64,000 nt of DNA from Ilyonectria destructans (lineage: Eukaryota > Ascomycota > Sordariomycetes > Hypocreales > Nectriaceae): positions 3,658,001 to 3,722,000 of the forward strand of contig JAHEWK010000002.1 of NCBI GenBank assembly GCA_020740775.1, read 5' to 3'. The notes under the pieces were generated by a model that was not told where the DNA came from, ran no database searches, and saw only the letters and a program-made list of their open reading frames with translations. Made by a program: the position numbers and the translations under genes. This document shows, one piece after another, positions 12,243-24,726 of this stretch (its first letter is position 1; each line of letters opens with the position of its first letter).

Positions 12243-15200
12243 CGGAACCTTCCATGAGGATGCATGTCTTGAAGGATCATGGTCCGGAAGACGAGACGTG
12301 GTGTCGGCCACGGTGCGGCCGTTCTGCCAGCCCGGTCTCAGCTCGGGCATCCGTCAATGTGTTGACAGCGGATTCGTATGATTTCTTTTTTTGCCCAGTT
12401 TTTCGGCGTCACGGGTTTCGAAGAATGGACATGGCATGGCGTTTGGAGAGATGGCGGAGCACGCTCCTTTTGTGTTGGGTATCTTTTTCTTTTCTTTTAC
12501 TACAGGCGGCATGGATCTGGCATTGGCATCAGACTCCCAACTAGCGAGACACGACCAGAATAATTAAAACTACCGATAATGACACAACTAGAATATTACT
12601 TTGGATCGATATCTGGGTGATGGCACAGACAGTCTACTGTGATTAACGATGACCATTGTTGGAGATTTCATTCGCCATTACCTTTGTCTTGGTGGTACGA
12701 CACAGCTACTCAACAAAACGGCTTTCCGGTAAAGTGGCTTTTCCAACTCGGCGGCTTTCCGGCACAACGGCTTTGTATCAAACTGACTCTAATGCTAAGG
12801 TTGTGGTGACTAGCTGCTGATCATTGGCAAGTATTGGTATTGGTTTCTTTGACGGGTTTACTACGAATCCGAGGTATCTATTCGCACATTTGCATCTAGT
12901 TAGCCGTCTGGGTCAGAGCGTCTGAAACTCGCAGGCCTCAATGACAATTCTGCCATTGCTCTATGAGATAACTCACATCCAGAGAGCCCTTCAGAGACAC
13001 GCTGGACACTCTGTCAGGAAGTTTTGTTTGCGAGTCCATGACAGATGGCAAGTGGCGCATCGCGGCTCACGCCACCTACGTATCATCAACGATAAAAGTC
13101 TCACCCTGTGAAGGATAACGCCTCGATTTGATCCCGGATAAATAAACAAACAAACAAACAAACTAACTCGAGAATTCACTCACTCGCGCATGATGAGCTC
13201 ATCGGAATTGCAGTTTGCGGTTCAAGAGGCTCACACTAGGCTGTCTTCTGGCGAGCTGAGGCTGACCCCCGAATGCCAAGGAAACAGCTTGACCCGGTGC
13301 GTCGGGTTCATTCGTCTGGGGGCATTCACTGGCGGGGATACTTCCAGACCCGGTGCTGACATCACAGAGTGGCATTGGATCTGTTTGGGCGGATCGCTGC
13401 CAAGAGTTTGATGGGCGTTTGGCGGCAGGGTGACTTTTGTTGTGAATGGATGAGATCGGCGGAGGTTGGGACCAAGAGCAAGTCAGACACTGCATCTCTG
13501 TCGTCACTGGCTGCACTCCACCACACCCTCAACCGCGCGAGTCCATCTAACTCGGCCAAGTTTTCAATAGCCTGATGTCTCGAGGTCAGACGTCGGATAT
13601 TTTACTCGACGCCTCGGGGAATATCATGCACGACAGCCGCTCGCTCCATTGTGCACGGAGGCAAAGCCTTCCCGGTTCCGGTCGAGGGAGCGTCGGGTGA
13701 TGATCTCGCTTTGACCTGCTTGCCTGGGATGTAGTCCTCACACCGGGGCGGCGCTGTGACCAAAGGCTCGAAACTCTGGATGGTGGTCGATAGGGTGAGG
13801 ATGGGCCCGCTCCTTGCGCTTGCGGGGCGCGGGAGAGGATCCGGGACGGCACGGCAGCAACACACGTCTGGGGATCTATCAAGCTCGCGGGGCGCAGGAG
13901 GCTATCCCTCCAGTATCCGTGGTTGTCATTCTCGCGGCCGCGGCCGAAATGGGGTGAGACGGCGTGCCGTCGAGTAACGGTCGGGCGAGATGAGATGACT
14001 TATCCTTTTCTGTAAAGCCATGCAACCCCGGCTACAGTTTCGTGCGGTTGCCCATCGGAAGCACGGCGGTCATCTGACGGTTGGTGGTGGCCTCACCTGG
14101 TGTTCTGGGCCCTTGATGGAGAATGGGGATCGCGGTCTGGACTGTGTGGAGTGGATGCTCTGGAGGTGCAGACGGGGTTGGATTGGCGAGTCGAGAACGA
14201 AGAGGTCGTCTCAGGCGCAAGTGGGAAATGCCGAGAATCTCTTTGTGCATTTTGCCTTTATGTACTCGATACGCGAGATGCAAAATACAGTACAGGTCGG
14301 GCGTGATGGGACGTGGGGGAGAGGCCATTCTCGACGTGCGGCTGCTGCAAGTACAGTACCGCTACAACGTTGAGGCGAGGGGCACTCACGCGATTGCGCT
14401 GCCCTGCATAGCAAGCGGGGGCAATGAATGACATGTGTCTTCACATTCGCTGATATTCACCGAACGTTCAGTGACAGCTTTGCCACCAGGTGACAGCTCG
14501 CCACCAGTGATGGCTTCTATCGGACCGACACAACCTTGATTTCGTCCCATGTCAGTTGGTGGCTGCAAGCACGGAAGAAGCCTGTTTCAGCCATTGGGTT
14601 GACGTGTCGCTGCTGCGCGGCGTGTGTTGCGTTGCGCTTCGTTCCGGCGGCTCAAAGAGGAAAAGGACGGTTCCAACGTCATGGATGTCATTGTTTTTTG
14701 GAGTCGAGACTAGGGGGCGGGTCTCACAGCATACAGTACAAAACGCAAAACACACAATAGAACACGAGGGAGCCAAAGGGCCTCAGATCCGAATCCGAAG
14801 CTGTGGGTGTCCAATCGGGAGCCATGCCCGCCGCGCGCTACAGTGGATGCTGTACCACTATCATCCTCCTAGTCTAACGCGGGTCAACAGCCCATCAGTT
14901 GACGCATCCTGACTTACAATTCACCAAGGGCGCCTGCGGGTGACGACACAGCGCCGGCCGACCAGCGAAGCCTGCAGCTAGAGTGTTGCAACTAGGGCGG
15001 CATGTTGTCAAACACCTGCTGTGGGCTGTGAGGCTCCGTCGCGAGAGCCTCGACGCCCTGGATGCAATGCAGCTCGGACGCCGTTGCAGTCTTTTTTACT
15101 GTGCAGTACCAGCTCATCAGTGCACCGCAGATGGCATGTGTTGCTGCAGGTACAGCAGCGCGGGTGGATGTGGCCCCCGCAAGGATATTCCCAGCTGAAG

Positions 15201-18200
15201 TGCCGAGCAAAAGCAGGCCGGCTGCATCGTCGGTTGTTTGGATGAAGAGTGGCAGCTGCATCGCCTTCTCCGGCGGTGGGGAGCTTCAGGCGAAGGGGTT
15301 TCCTACTTTGTCTTTGCTTCTATTGCGAAGAGGAGGGAGGGTGCGAATACGAAGGAACGAGAAAAGTAAAAGAGAAGAGACACAGAATAAAAAGAAAGAA
15401 AAGTGAGATGCTACTAATGGAACACGCACGCACGGGGGAACATGAGAAGTGAGGAAAATCGGACCATGTGTTGGGTTCTGTACGCAGTTCAGCTGCAGTG
15501 GCTGTAGCGGTATCCCGTGGCGGTTGGAGGGATGGGAAAGGTTGGGGAAGAAGCAAATGCCGGCTTGCACGCCCTTCGTTGTCCATTGTGCTCGGTAGAT
15601 GTGTGTTTTGCTTTTGCTTTTTTTGCTTTTGCTTTTTTTGCTTTTTGATACTCTTTCCTTTTCTCCGACTTCTTATCTAGCTAGCCCTCTGTAGTTTCGA
15701 AAGTCCCCAGTGTCATGCAGCTTTGGAGGAGAATGAGGCCACGCCCTAGACATTCGTGTTTCGATGGAGCCTAGGACATGTAAGATGAGATGAGATGAGA
15801 TTTCTTCTCCCCCCTCCCTCTACGATCCCATCGTGGACCACACCGTTACGGGCTGCACGTGCCAGCAGCTGCCGTGGACCTCACAGCTGGAACGAAGCTA
15901 AGATGCGCAGCGCAGCGGCTCGGCCTCAACGGAGCGGGCAGAGTCGATGCAGGAGAGGAGACGGGGCGGCTGAAGACAATCGTCCAATGCAAGGTGTGGA
16001 GGACGATGATTGTTTCTTCTTTTCTTTTGTTGTTTCTGTTATTGCTTTATTTCTGTCTCGAGGAGAGACCGCCAATACGCCCCCATTCGCCCGTCGACAT
16101 CCGTTGATACACCATCCGATCCACGGCGACGGCGACGGTCTCCGTCCCCGCGCTCGAGGGGGCACGGCCCTATTAATGGCGTTAACCATAGGCGCTGTCT
16201 TATTATTCACGCCCGCAGTGCAACGGCCCGTGGCCCATCTCGAGAAGATCAAGTCTCACTCGGTCGGGCTGAAATATATCCCATGTTAAGTTACAGAGCA
16301 GGGTCCGATCGAAGGGGGGAGTGCGAGACCTGCGACACTGCGGTGCGGTGTTGTTACGGGCGAGGCGACGTGTAACCTACCGACGGACGGAGTACGGACG
16401 GAGCTCGAGGATTCGTGGATTCGGTCGGTTGATCGGTTCACCGAAGCTCCCCTCCCCCCCCTCCCTAAGCTTTCCCAAAAGCTCCCAAAGCTCCCATCCT
16501 CGCCATGTGAACCCCCTGTCGCTCCCATCCCCGATCCCGGCTGTTTTATTTTTTGGGTGCCTCCGATCCCAAATATTCCTCGATCCCGGTCCCTTGTCCC
16601 TTTCCTCTGCCACCCCTTGTGGTGCCCTGGGTACGTGGTTTCCTCGTCTGACCAGAGCTGGAGTCTCGCCAAAAGGAAAACCTGGCTGCAAGAAGAAAGA
16701 ACAGAGAGAAAGAAAAAGAGAAAAAAGGCCCAACGCGCGGCTCCGTTTCGGCCGTTGTAGGTTCCAGCGGGATAGCGGGAAACCGGACGCCTGGAGACTC
16801 GGACTCCAGCTGCTGGCTGCCACGCTACGAAGCCTCCGGGGCAGCATCCCGCCGGACCCCCGTCCCCTACCCTCCCCGGGGGTGCTGTCCTCTGGGACGC
16901 CGTTCACTGGCTGGCCCCGGGTCCCTGTACGTACGCACATGCCCAATATAGCAGTACCACCTGGAGCCGTTTACCAGGGGGATCCCTCCCAATCCGCATG
17001 TCCGGTCCCCCATTGCTGGGCCTCCATGTCAGCTGTCGTCCACCCGTCGTCCGCTGTCATCCCCCCCTGTGTAAGGTAGCTCGTCCCCTGTGGCCTCCAG
17101 CGGCGGGCGAGCTGAGCAGGGACCAATTGCAGCCCACGCTGTACCGTGGCCTTGGGAGCGAAATGCGAAAGAGGAGAAGGGCCCTCGGGGGGCGGCGGGT
17201 GTCCACGGGCGATTGGGATTGGGCCGAGGGAGTAAATTGTCCGACACCATTTCTTTGCTCATGCCGTGTTCCGCCGGTCAAGGAGAATCCGGGCTTTGGG
17301 ATGTGACTGGGCGGCGTGTTCTGGATGGGCTATTGTCTAGGTCTGTTTGTCTAGGTTCTTGTATGGGCCAAGGCCAGTGGTCCACGGCCAGTGGTCCATC
17401 AAAGACGGGTCTGAAGGTTCACAGTGGGACATCAGCGGTATCAGCATCAGTAGCGTGCAGAGCGGTGCAGCACAGCGCAGCACAGCACAGATGCATGTCC
17501 ATGCTGGCCAAGTTGGTACCTGACATTGACACTCCACTGCACCGGCAAGGACCAGCGTTGCCTGCCATGCCATGCCATGCTATGCGCATCTGGGACCCTG
17601 GGACGATGGCCGGAACGGAGAGTTGCTGGAGCCGCCTTACACACCACACACACACAGCATACGCTGGGGACTCGACGGAACGGAGACACTCTCCATGCGC
17701 GACGCTTGGATGGAGAGCCGGTCCGTTCCCTCGCCCGGGAAACTGGGCTGGGGCTGGACTGGGCTGAGCTGAGCTGAGCTGGAGCTGGGCCTCGACTTGC
17801 TCGCTTCCGCCTCCAAGCACCGAAACTTGTTCACCCTCGCTCGGCCGGCCGTTGCATGCAACAACCCTGGCACCGTCCAACAGCCGGTCGGGCTCGTTGG
17901 CCGACACCAGAAGCAGGAAACCACTGAGGCAAGGAAGAAAGGAAAGACAAGACAAAAAAACAATACGTGTATCCGCGTACGGGGTACGGATACGGCCCGT
18001 GTATACCGAGCACCCCTTGAGCCGCGGAGAGCTAGACTGTCGCAAGCAGCAAAGCAACAGCAGGTCAGCAACAAGCAAATGTATGTCAGTCAGTCAATCA
18101 ATCGCCCACGCCCTGGGATACGATGCGTTCCGATGGACCCCCTAGGGCCTCTCACTAAATGGCCACAAGCCTAGACCAATCCGCAACCAAACCAGCCCTA
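12243..18200. other. Long gene-poor interval
   Basis: No reading frame here is supportable as a gene. The interval holds an (AAAC)n stretch at about 13145-13165, GCTTTT/GCTTTTTTT repeats at about 15608-15645, CAGCACAG repeats at about 17460-17490 and GAGCT repeats at about 17763-17783. Frames such as 13190-13411 and 17419-18078 show no family resemblance and have composition typical of GC-rich chance frames. A lowly expressed or non-coding gene cannot be excluded. Confidence 0.5.
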
Positions 18201-20761
18201 GCTACTCCCCTTCAAAGCCCCCCGTATCCCGGGAGAGGATCCTCTTTTTTTCTTTGCTCTCCTTCTGGGCCGCTGTCTTGGGCGCCATGAATGGCCGGGA
18301 CTCTCTCTCTCGTCGTGATGGGGTTCCTAGTGCCCGATTGCCTTCTTGCTTGCGTATTTGCTGCCCTGCGGCTTTGCTGCGCCGTTGCTCTTCGTCCCCT
18401 TGTCTCGTTCCCCCCCCTCCCCTCCTGCTTCCAATCCATCCCGGCCGTTTCTCGTTGCTCGCCCTGCCTGGCCTCCCCTGGTCTTCCCGCCGGTTCCCCC
18501 AAATTCCTGTTGGTGCACTTGGCCGTTTTTTGACTTTTTTTCCTTTGGGACTTGTTGCGTTGATAGTCCGTAGTCTGCATGCGATGGTAATAATGGCCCT
18601 GCCTGCCGCTGAAATCTGACTGACGGACGGACTGACAGTGTGCTCCTGGTCCCGTCCCCCACCTATTGTTGGTGGAGAGTTGATCCAACATTTTTTTTCT
18701 TCCTGTCTCGCTCTCTCTGTGCATTTTCCACATCTTTCTTCTTGGTGCTCCGGACCTCATCTTGCTCCCTGGATCGGATCCTCTCTCGTTGTTGGCTCGA
18801 TCCTCGACAGTTGCTGTACTCTGCTCCTGCTGCTCCTGCTCGGCGGTCCGTAAACACACACCCCTCCCCTCCACTTCCTTTTTCTCTCTCCCGTCTCCCG
18901 TGCCCCGTCTGCCGTCTTCTCTCTCCCCCGTTCTCCCCCGTTCGTCACGCCGTCCACCTTTCCTTATTACAGGCGACCCCCGCCGGGCTGGGTTTTGCTT
19001 TTCCCTTCTTGCCTCACGCCTCTCCTCGCGCCTCTCGGGCTCTCGCTGTCACTGCGCTCTCTTGTCTCTCGTCTCTCGTCTCCCACCGTCTCAGCCTCAG
19101 CCTCCGTCCCCGTCACGGTCCCCGTCACGGTCCCCTTCCGAGTCTCTCACGGTCCCCCCCCCATCGTCTTGGCGCCTCCGCTCTCTTCCCTCCCCCCCCC
19201 CTGCTGCGTGGGTGTTATAGAGTGCCTTGCCCACCTTCTTCTTCCCCAAGGACTCTCCAGCTTTCCCCCTCGTTACCATTGCCAGGTCTCTCGTTTTCCC
19301 GCCGCGAGTACTTAGTGCATCGAATTCTCCGATATCTGCAATCGTCGCCCTACGCAGAAAGCTCTCTGTCCGGCTAGTCTGGCTCCCCAGTCCCTCAGCC
19401 CACTTTAGCCTCAGCGCCGTCCAGCCCGGCCTCCAGACTCTGGTCGCGGAGTTCTAGAACACCATCTCCAACGCCTAGCAAGCTCTCGATCGACATCCCA
19501 TTAGGGCCCCTCCTTGCAACTTTAGGTCAACCATCCGCTCTCCGGCCACTGTCCACGGTCCCTCTTCGCAGTTCCTACCCGCTAAGAAAGCCACCATCGA
19601 CCACCATCGACCATCCATCCATCCACCTTGACGACGACTCTGCACTACGGAGGCCTTTTCTCCTGCCTACTACCCAACTATCTGTCTCCCCTCCCGTCTC
19701 CTCATTCTAGCTTGCCCACAGCCTGCCAGCTTGCCTGCCTGGTTGGTTATTGCCCCAAAACTCTCGCTCCAGATCAAGCCGAGGCGGCGCCCGCCCAACG
19801 ATTGACCCTGTCCGGCACTGGCTTTACCGTCCTACGGTCCCCCGGTTCCACGGTCCACGGGCTTTCATCCCATCTTCATTCACATCCACTTCCGTCCGCA
19901 CTGCATCTGCATTCATCGCTCGCTCCTCTGCTCCTCTGCTCCTCTCCTTCCCCCGCTTCCTTACGACAATACCAAGCTAGCCGCCACGCGCGCTTCCCAC
20001 TTCCCGGTCCGAGGAAGACGCTGGAACTCAAATCCAGGATCCCAATCCAGGCATTCTAAGCCCGACTCTCTAGTGCCTCACTGCTCGCCTTACCTCGCAT
20101 TGCCTCGCATTACCTCGCCTTGCCTCGCCTCACTTAAACACCGCGCCTTTTCTCATCTTGCATCTTTTCTCATCTTGCATCTCTCATCTCTCATCTCTCT
20201 TCTCTCCGCTCACATCTCACTCTCGTCCTCTCCTCCCTGGCTGGCACCATCCCTGGACTTCGGCCCTCGTCTGTTTCCTCTCCGTGTCGATCTCGCCTTT
20301 GTTGTGACACAAGCCCCGGCCCGCCGACGACATAGCCGCGTTGCCCCCGGACCTCCGATCGACAGTCCTTTTGTCTTTACGCCGTGATCCTGCGACAGTG
20401 CATCCGCGTCCGCCTCATCCTCAGATATCACTCCGCCAGACGACCCGTCACATTGCACCAATTCGGCCGCCGCCTATTGCCTCACTGCGTCGACCTCCCA
20501 TTCCGCGACCTCTTCCCGGCTTGCCAACTTTTTCTCCACGCTTCTGCCAATTGACCATCATTGCCCTTTTCAGCTCATCCTTGTTCAGGAACCTTCCTTT
20601 TTCGCTTCTGCTCGCGCTCTGGAAGCATCGACTACTCACTCCCCGGAATTTACTTTACCCACCACGAGGCATACGGACGCTCCCAACGGCGCCACAGTAT
20701 CATCGCCTCCTTCGGTTCCTTTCATCCCTCACACCGTCACATCGTCACAGTAGCCGTCATC
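18200..20761 (+). promoter_or_regulatory. Pyrimidine-rich upstream region of the Rap/Rsr1-like gene
   Basis: About 2.5 kb of plus-strand sequence is strongly biased to C and T, with repeated TCTC, CCGTCTC, GCCTCGCATTACCTCGC and CTCATCTTGCATC words (for example 20085-20210). Long frames in it (for example 18640-19377) encode only Ser/Pro/Leu-rich low-complexity sequence and are not taken as genes. It ends at the start codon at 20762 and is best read as an extended promoter plus 5' leader. A leader intron is possible but was not assigned. Confidence 0.5.
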
Positions 20762-21897
20762 ATGCCCCGGCACTATGCCTATCAGCCCAGGTATTCTTGC
20801 TCTTCCACTCTCATCCCAAAAAACATTTTGCTAACTCTTTCCGTCTACAAGTCGTGAGCTACACGTGGTAGTTCTTGGCGCAGGTCCGTCCATGCCCAAC
20901 CCAACTCTGTCTCCCTTATTCTCATCTTTATTTGCACTTGGCTGACTCGCTCTCCACATTTCAGGTGGCGTGGGTAAGAGTTGCTTGACTGGTAAGTTGT
21001 CCTTTTCTCCACAAGCGCCGGTTCTCCATCTTCCTGCAGAAGCTCACATGGCCGACAGCCCAGTTCGTGCACAACGAGTGGATCGAGAGCTATGATCCCA
21101 CCATCGAGGATTCTTATCGCACCCAACTGCAGGTTGATGTAAGTAGTGCCGCACTCATGCCAGACTGCTGGTGCCGCGCCACATAACCTCCTGACTGACT
21201 CGCTCTCGCAGGGGCGCCAAGTCGTTCTCGAAATGTGAGTATTCATCCTTGGTTCTCCCGTTAGCTCGCTTCCCTGGCCACCGAGACTGACTCAGCTTCC
21301 AGCCTCGACACCGCGGGGACCGAACAATTCGGTAGGTCTTTCGTGGCCCAACAACTAGTCTCGCACCCTCGTACTGACGATGGACCAGTCGCCATGAGAG
21401 ATCTATACATGAAGACCGGCCAAGGGTTTCTCCTCGTCTTCAGCATCACCTCGTCCTCCTCATTGAGCGAACTGGCCGGTCTGCGAGAGGAGATTATCCG
21501 CATCAAAGACGACGAGAACATCCCAATTGTCATTGTAGGCAACAAGGCCGATCTAGAGGAAAACCGTGCTGTGCCCCGAGCCAAGGGCTTCTCCATCTCG
21601 CAGCGATGGGGGGCGCCATACTACGAGGCTAGTGCCCGAACGAGGAGTGAGTTCCCACAACTTGGCCCGGCTTCAAATTGGCCCGCCCCATCGTATCGCC
21701 GCATTGGGAACTGACAAACAACCGCAGCAAACGTCGACGAGGTCTTCATTGATCTCTGTCGGCAGATGCTGCGAAGGGACGACGAGCAACAAGCCCAAGG
21801 AGATGGAGACGACGGGTACAAGTACGACATGGGAGGTTCGCAGAAGAAGCGCCGTCGTCGCCGAAGAAAGGACTCGCCCCGATGCGCGATTCTGTGA
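20762..21897 (+). CDS. krev-1: Rap/Rsr1-type Ras-family GTPase (KREV-1-like)
   Basis: Small GTPase of the Rap1/Rsr1 group, which in fungi directs polarity and cortical landmarks at the plasma membrane. Eight exons fit the frame exactly: 20762-20790, 20852-20883, 20965-20991, 21059-21138, 21212-21234, 21303-21331, 21389-21646 and 21728-21897, giving 215 aa. The G-box motifs are all present: GAGGVGKS (P-loop), the switch I effector loop YDPTIEDSY, DTAGTEQF (Thr where Ras has Gln61, a Rap/Rsr1 hallmark), NKAD and EASA. The C-terminus has a run of Lys/Arg followed by the CaaX box CAIL, whose final Leu predicts geranylgeranylation. The region between the last G box and the tail is acidic. Introns fall inside and just after the P-loop, leaving several exons of only 23-32 nt. 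Confidence 0.93.
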
Positions 21898-23085
21898 ACG
21901 TGACGAATGATGATGTTTGAACAACGACCACGGGTGGCATGCGAGCATCAAGGTGTTTTTGACTTTATATTTCTTTTTCTAGTTATGACTGCACGGGCCT
22001 CGGCGACAAAAATCACTTGCAACAACAAAGACGAATGACTTTTAGCAACACGAAAGGGCCTCGCGGTCCGAGAATCACGAAAACACGACTGTACTAGCAA
22101 ACAATCGACACGCCAAGTTTGGTCGAACCGGGAAGCACAACACAGGCGAATAGAGAGCTATCGGATTCAGCGGTTTTAGTTTGTATCCCCACAAGCAAGT
22201 CGTGGTCTTATTGATTGGGGGAGCTCTGGAGCAACGAGCCCCGACTCGGAATTTGGTCAGGTGAAGAAAACGGGCCACAACCCCCCACTTGTATAGGCAC
22301 CAAAAGAATGGCGTCGATGGCGTTGGGAAGAAGACTCAGGGACACGGGTCAGGATATCATTGTTTTTCTGGATATTGGATGTTTGGGTATTTCCCCCGGT
22401 TGACTTTGGGCCCGCTGAGGAAATGGTTTACTGGGAGGGACGACGATTGAATCGAAGCTAGAGGACTAGACCGGACGAGTCTGAGAATCAAACACCGATG
22501 ACGATCAACATTGTAACCCAGCCCGTGACCGTGTGATTGGACTAACACTATACAACATATATGTGTTGCAGATATGTGTGATTCAACTGCATGGAAGGAA
22601 GATCACGCCACTATGTTGGTGGCTAGTCATGACCAACCAGATGCATCCTTGAGGCCCAAATCCTCCCAACTATGGTTATTCACCAGGTATTACTCCACGC
22701 ACTCCCCGTGCCGGCGAACAAATACGAAGTTTCAATCGCTCGTTGGTGGGGTCCGCGAGTCGAACATTGCACTCGGCGGAGCGGCACAGCGACGGGTCCA
22801 CATATGTGCTTCAAACGAGGGAAGTGTAAGTCTGGATTCTGCAACCTTGTAACTTAACATGTCTCTTTTATAGCTGGTCGCTTAGTAGGTTTTTTGGTTG
22901 TTGGTTGATCCTGTAGAATATGTCTCCAGGGTCTATTTCTTATGCCCGACCTCTATTACAACATTTTGGGTTTCCAGTCCCGACCTCTTGTCTCAGCTTT
23001 TGGATGACGAGCCATCTTTGCTCATTCGCCGTGGCGGTGCGTCTCGGAGGCCAACTCGCGTGGTACACATAGGGTGAGGTTACAC
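21898..23085. other. Intergenic between convergent genes
   Basis: Contains the 3' region of the GTPase gene and the downstream side of the short-chain dehydrogenase gene on the other strand. No supportable coding frame, RNA gene or repeat was found. Confidence 0.6.
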
Positions 23086-24129
23086 TCACTTCCTCCGGAA
23101 AATGCCCCAGATATCTCCCAGCATGCCCAACCAACCCCTCACATTGCCCACGGTATTCAACAGGTAAAGATAGCGCTTCACAAACGAGTCCACGTGCTCG
23201 TAGTCGTCAGCATAGCACTCCCAGATGCCCCGTCCCTGGCCGTCGCCCTCCTCGTCCGCAACGGCCATGTCCTCCTGCTCCAGCCCATCCACGCCGCGCG
23301 TCTTCATGCGCGGGCCAATGACGAGGGACCGGCCCGCGACGGCCTCGTCGGCGACCAGCCGGGTCGCGGCGTCCACCACGTCGGCGACGGTGGCGGCGCC
23401 CGCGCTGCCGGACAGGAAGATGGCCTCGGTGACGGGCGGCATCATGTGGGTCTGGGCCGTGTAGAAGGGCGCAACCATGTTGACGCGGATGCCCTTGAGG
23501 TACGACGTGGCGCGGAGCGAGCGGAAGAGGCCCAGCACGGCGTGCTTGCTCATGGCGTAGTGCGTCTGGCCAGGCAGGGGCATGATGGATGCCACGGAGC
23601 CGATGAGCAAGAGGCAGCGGTCTGGGCGGGGGTTGAGCGGGAGATAATACAACGCCAGGTGCGTCGTGAAGGTGGCCCCGGTGATGTTGACGTCGAGGGT
23701 TGCCGTGCTGGGCTTGGGGAGCTTGCCGTCGACGAGCACCGGGTTCTCGAAGATCTTGGACTGGGCGGGCTGGATGATGCCCGCGTTGGGGACGACAATG
23801 TCAATGGCACCGCTAGGGCTCACGCGAACGGCCGTCTCAAACAGGCTGACCTGCGAGTCCCAGTCGGTCACATCGCAGTGTTGGTAGGCAAACGTCGCCT
23901 TGGGATAGCTGGCCCGCAGCGAGGCCACCAGCTCCTCGCCCTCGGCATCCGCCAGATCGCCAATGACGACGTGAGCTCCCAGCGACGCCCAGCGACGCAC
24001 CATGTGGGCGCCGAGGCCCTTGGCGCCGCCGGTGATGACGACCGTCTTGTCGTTGACCGTGGACGGGTCGTAGGGCTTGGTGACGTCCACGGGCGGTGAC
24101 TGGCGGATCATCTTCTGGATGGCACTCAT
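23086..24129 (-). CDS. Short-chain dehydrogenase/reductase (classical SDR)
   Basis: NAD(P)-dependent oxidoreductase acting on an alcohol or keto substrate that cannot be named from sequence. The intronless frame gives 347 aa. It shows TGGAKGLG (about residues 33-40) for dinucleotide binding, an Asp at about 58 after the second strand that favours NAD(H), the NAG motif (115-117), and the Asn-Ser-Tyr-Lys tetrad with N148, S178, Y191 and K195 in YAMSK. It is about 80-90 residues longer than a minimal SDR. The extra C-terminal part is partly hydrophobic and may form a membrane-contacting or lid helix. It is similar in style to 15-hydroxyprostaglandin dehydrogenase-like fungal SDRs. The start at 24129 gives the normal length before the Rossmann motif. 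No pathway partner is adjacent. Confidence 0.88.
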   Translation of the reverse strand: MSAIQKMIRQSPPVDVTKPYDPSTVNDKTVVITGGAKGLGAHMVRRWASLGAHVVIGDLADAEGEELVASLRASYPKATFAYQHCDVTDWDSQVSLFETAVRVSPSGAIDIVVPNAGIIQPAQSKIFENPVLVDGKLPKPSTATLDVNITGATFTTHLALYYLPLNPRPDRCLLLIGSVASIMPLPGQTHYAMSKHAVLGLFRSLRATSYLKGIRVNMVAPFYTAQTHMMPPVTEAIFLSGSAGAATVADVVDAATRLVADEAVAGRSLVIGPRMKTRGVDGLEQEDMAVADEEGDGQGRGIWECYADDYEHVDSFVKRYLYLLNTVGNVRGWLGMLGDIWGIFRRK

Positions 24130-24726
24130 CTTGGCGGGAGCTTGAAGCTGGAGCTCTGCTTCTCGGTGACGAGAGGCGAATTGGCTGCTGATATACGAGC
24201 AAAGACGTTGGAAAGTCAGGGTTTTCGACGCTCTGGCTGTTGAAGGGCGAGCTGTGCGCTGACGACGAAGCTGTCCAATATCTCGGTGGGGCTCTCACCG
24301 TTCAGGCTTAGTTTACGCTAGTGAGGATCAATAGCTTGATGACGTGGATAGCACTAGCACGGGTGTCAAGTTGGCGATAACATTGCAATTCCTCTCGTGA
24401 CTTTCTTGATTTTCGCACATACTCGATGGCATTCTTCACTTACACGCCGAGGCGACCGTCACGTCCCGCTTAAAATGTAATGGAGATCGACGGCCCTGTT
24501 GAGCCTCTTTTGACCCCCACTTGGGATCCACTAGCTTGAGCGGAAGACGACGATCCGCCCCCACTCCAGGGAAGCTTTGGCACACTGTAAGTCACGGTAT
24601 AAGTAGGGATCTAAGGCAGTGCGAGTCAATAAACATTGCCCAGGATACATTATACAATGTAGAGAACACGAGCTGAGTCAATTGTCAAGATAGCTGGATC
24701 GAATATTTAACCTATCTCTTCTCCCG
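24130..24726. other. Intergenic, promoter side of the dehydrogenase
   Basis: Holds the upstream region of the dehydrogenase gene and the 3' end of the secreted-protein gene, both on the minus strand. No coding frame or RNA gene was recognised. Confidence 0.6.

Noticed and set aside
13145..13165. AAAC repeats as a possible CRISPR or satellite array
   Set aside because: A simple tetranucleotide run of about 20 bp with no spacers; ordinary microsatellite.
18640..19377. A 245-codon plus-strand frame in the pyrimidine-rich tract
   Set aside because: The translation is Ser/Leu/Pro/Arg low complexity produced by C/T-rich DNA, with no domain and with neighbouring frames equally open.
23074..24099. 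A 341-codon plus-strand frame opposite the dehydrogenase
   Set aside because: Antisense shadow of a GC-biased gene; the minus strand has a complete SDR motif set while the plus frame has none.
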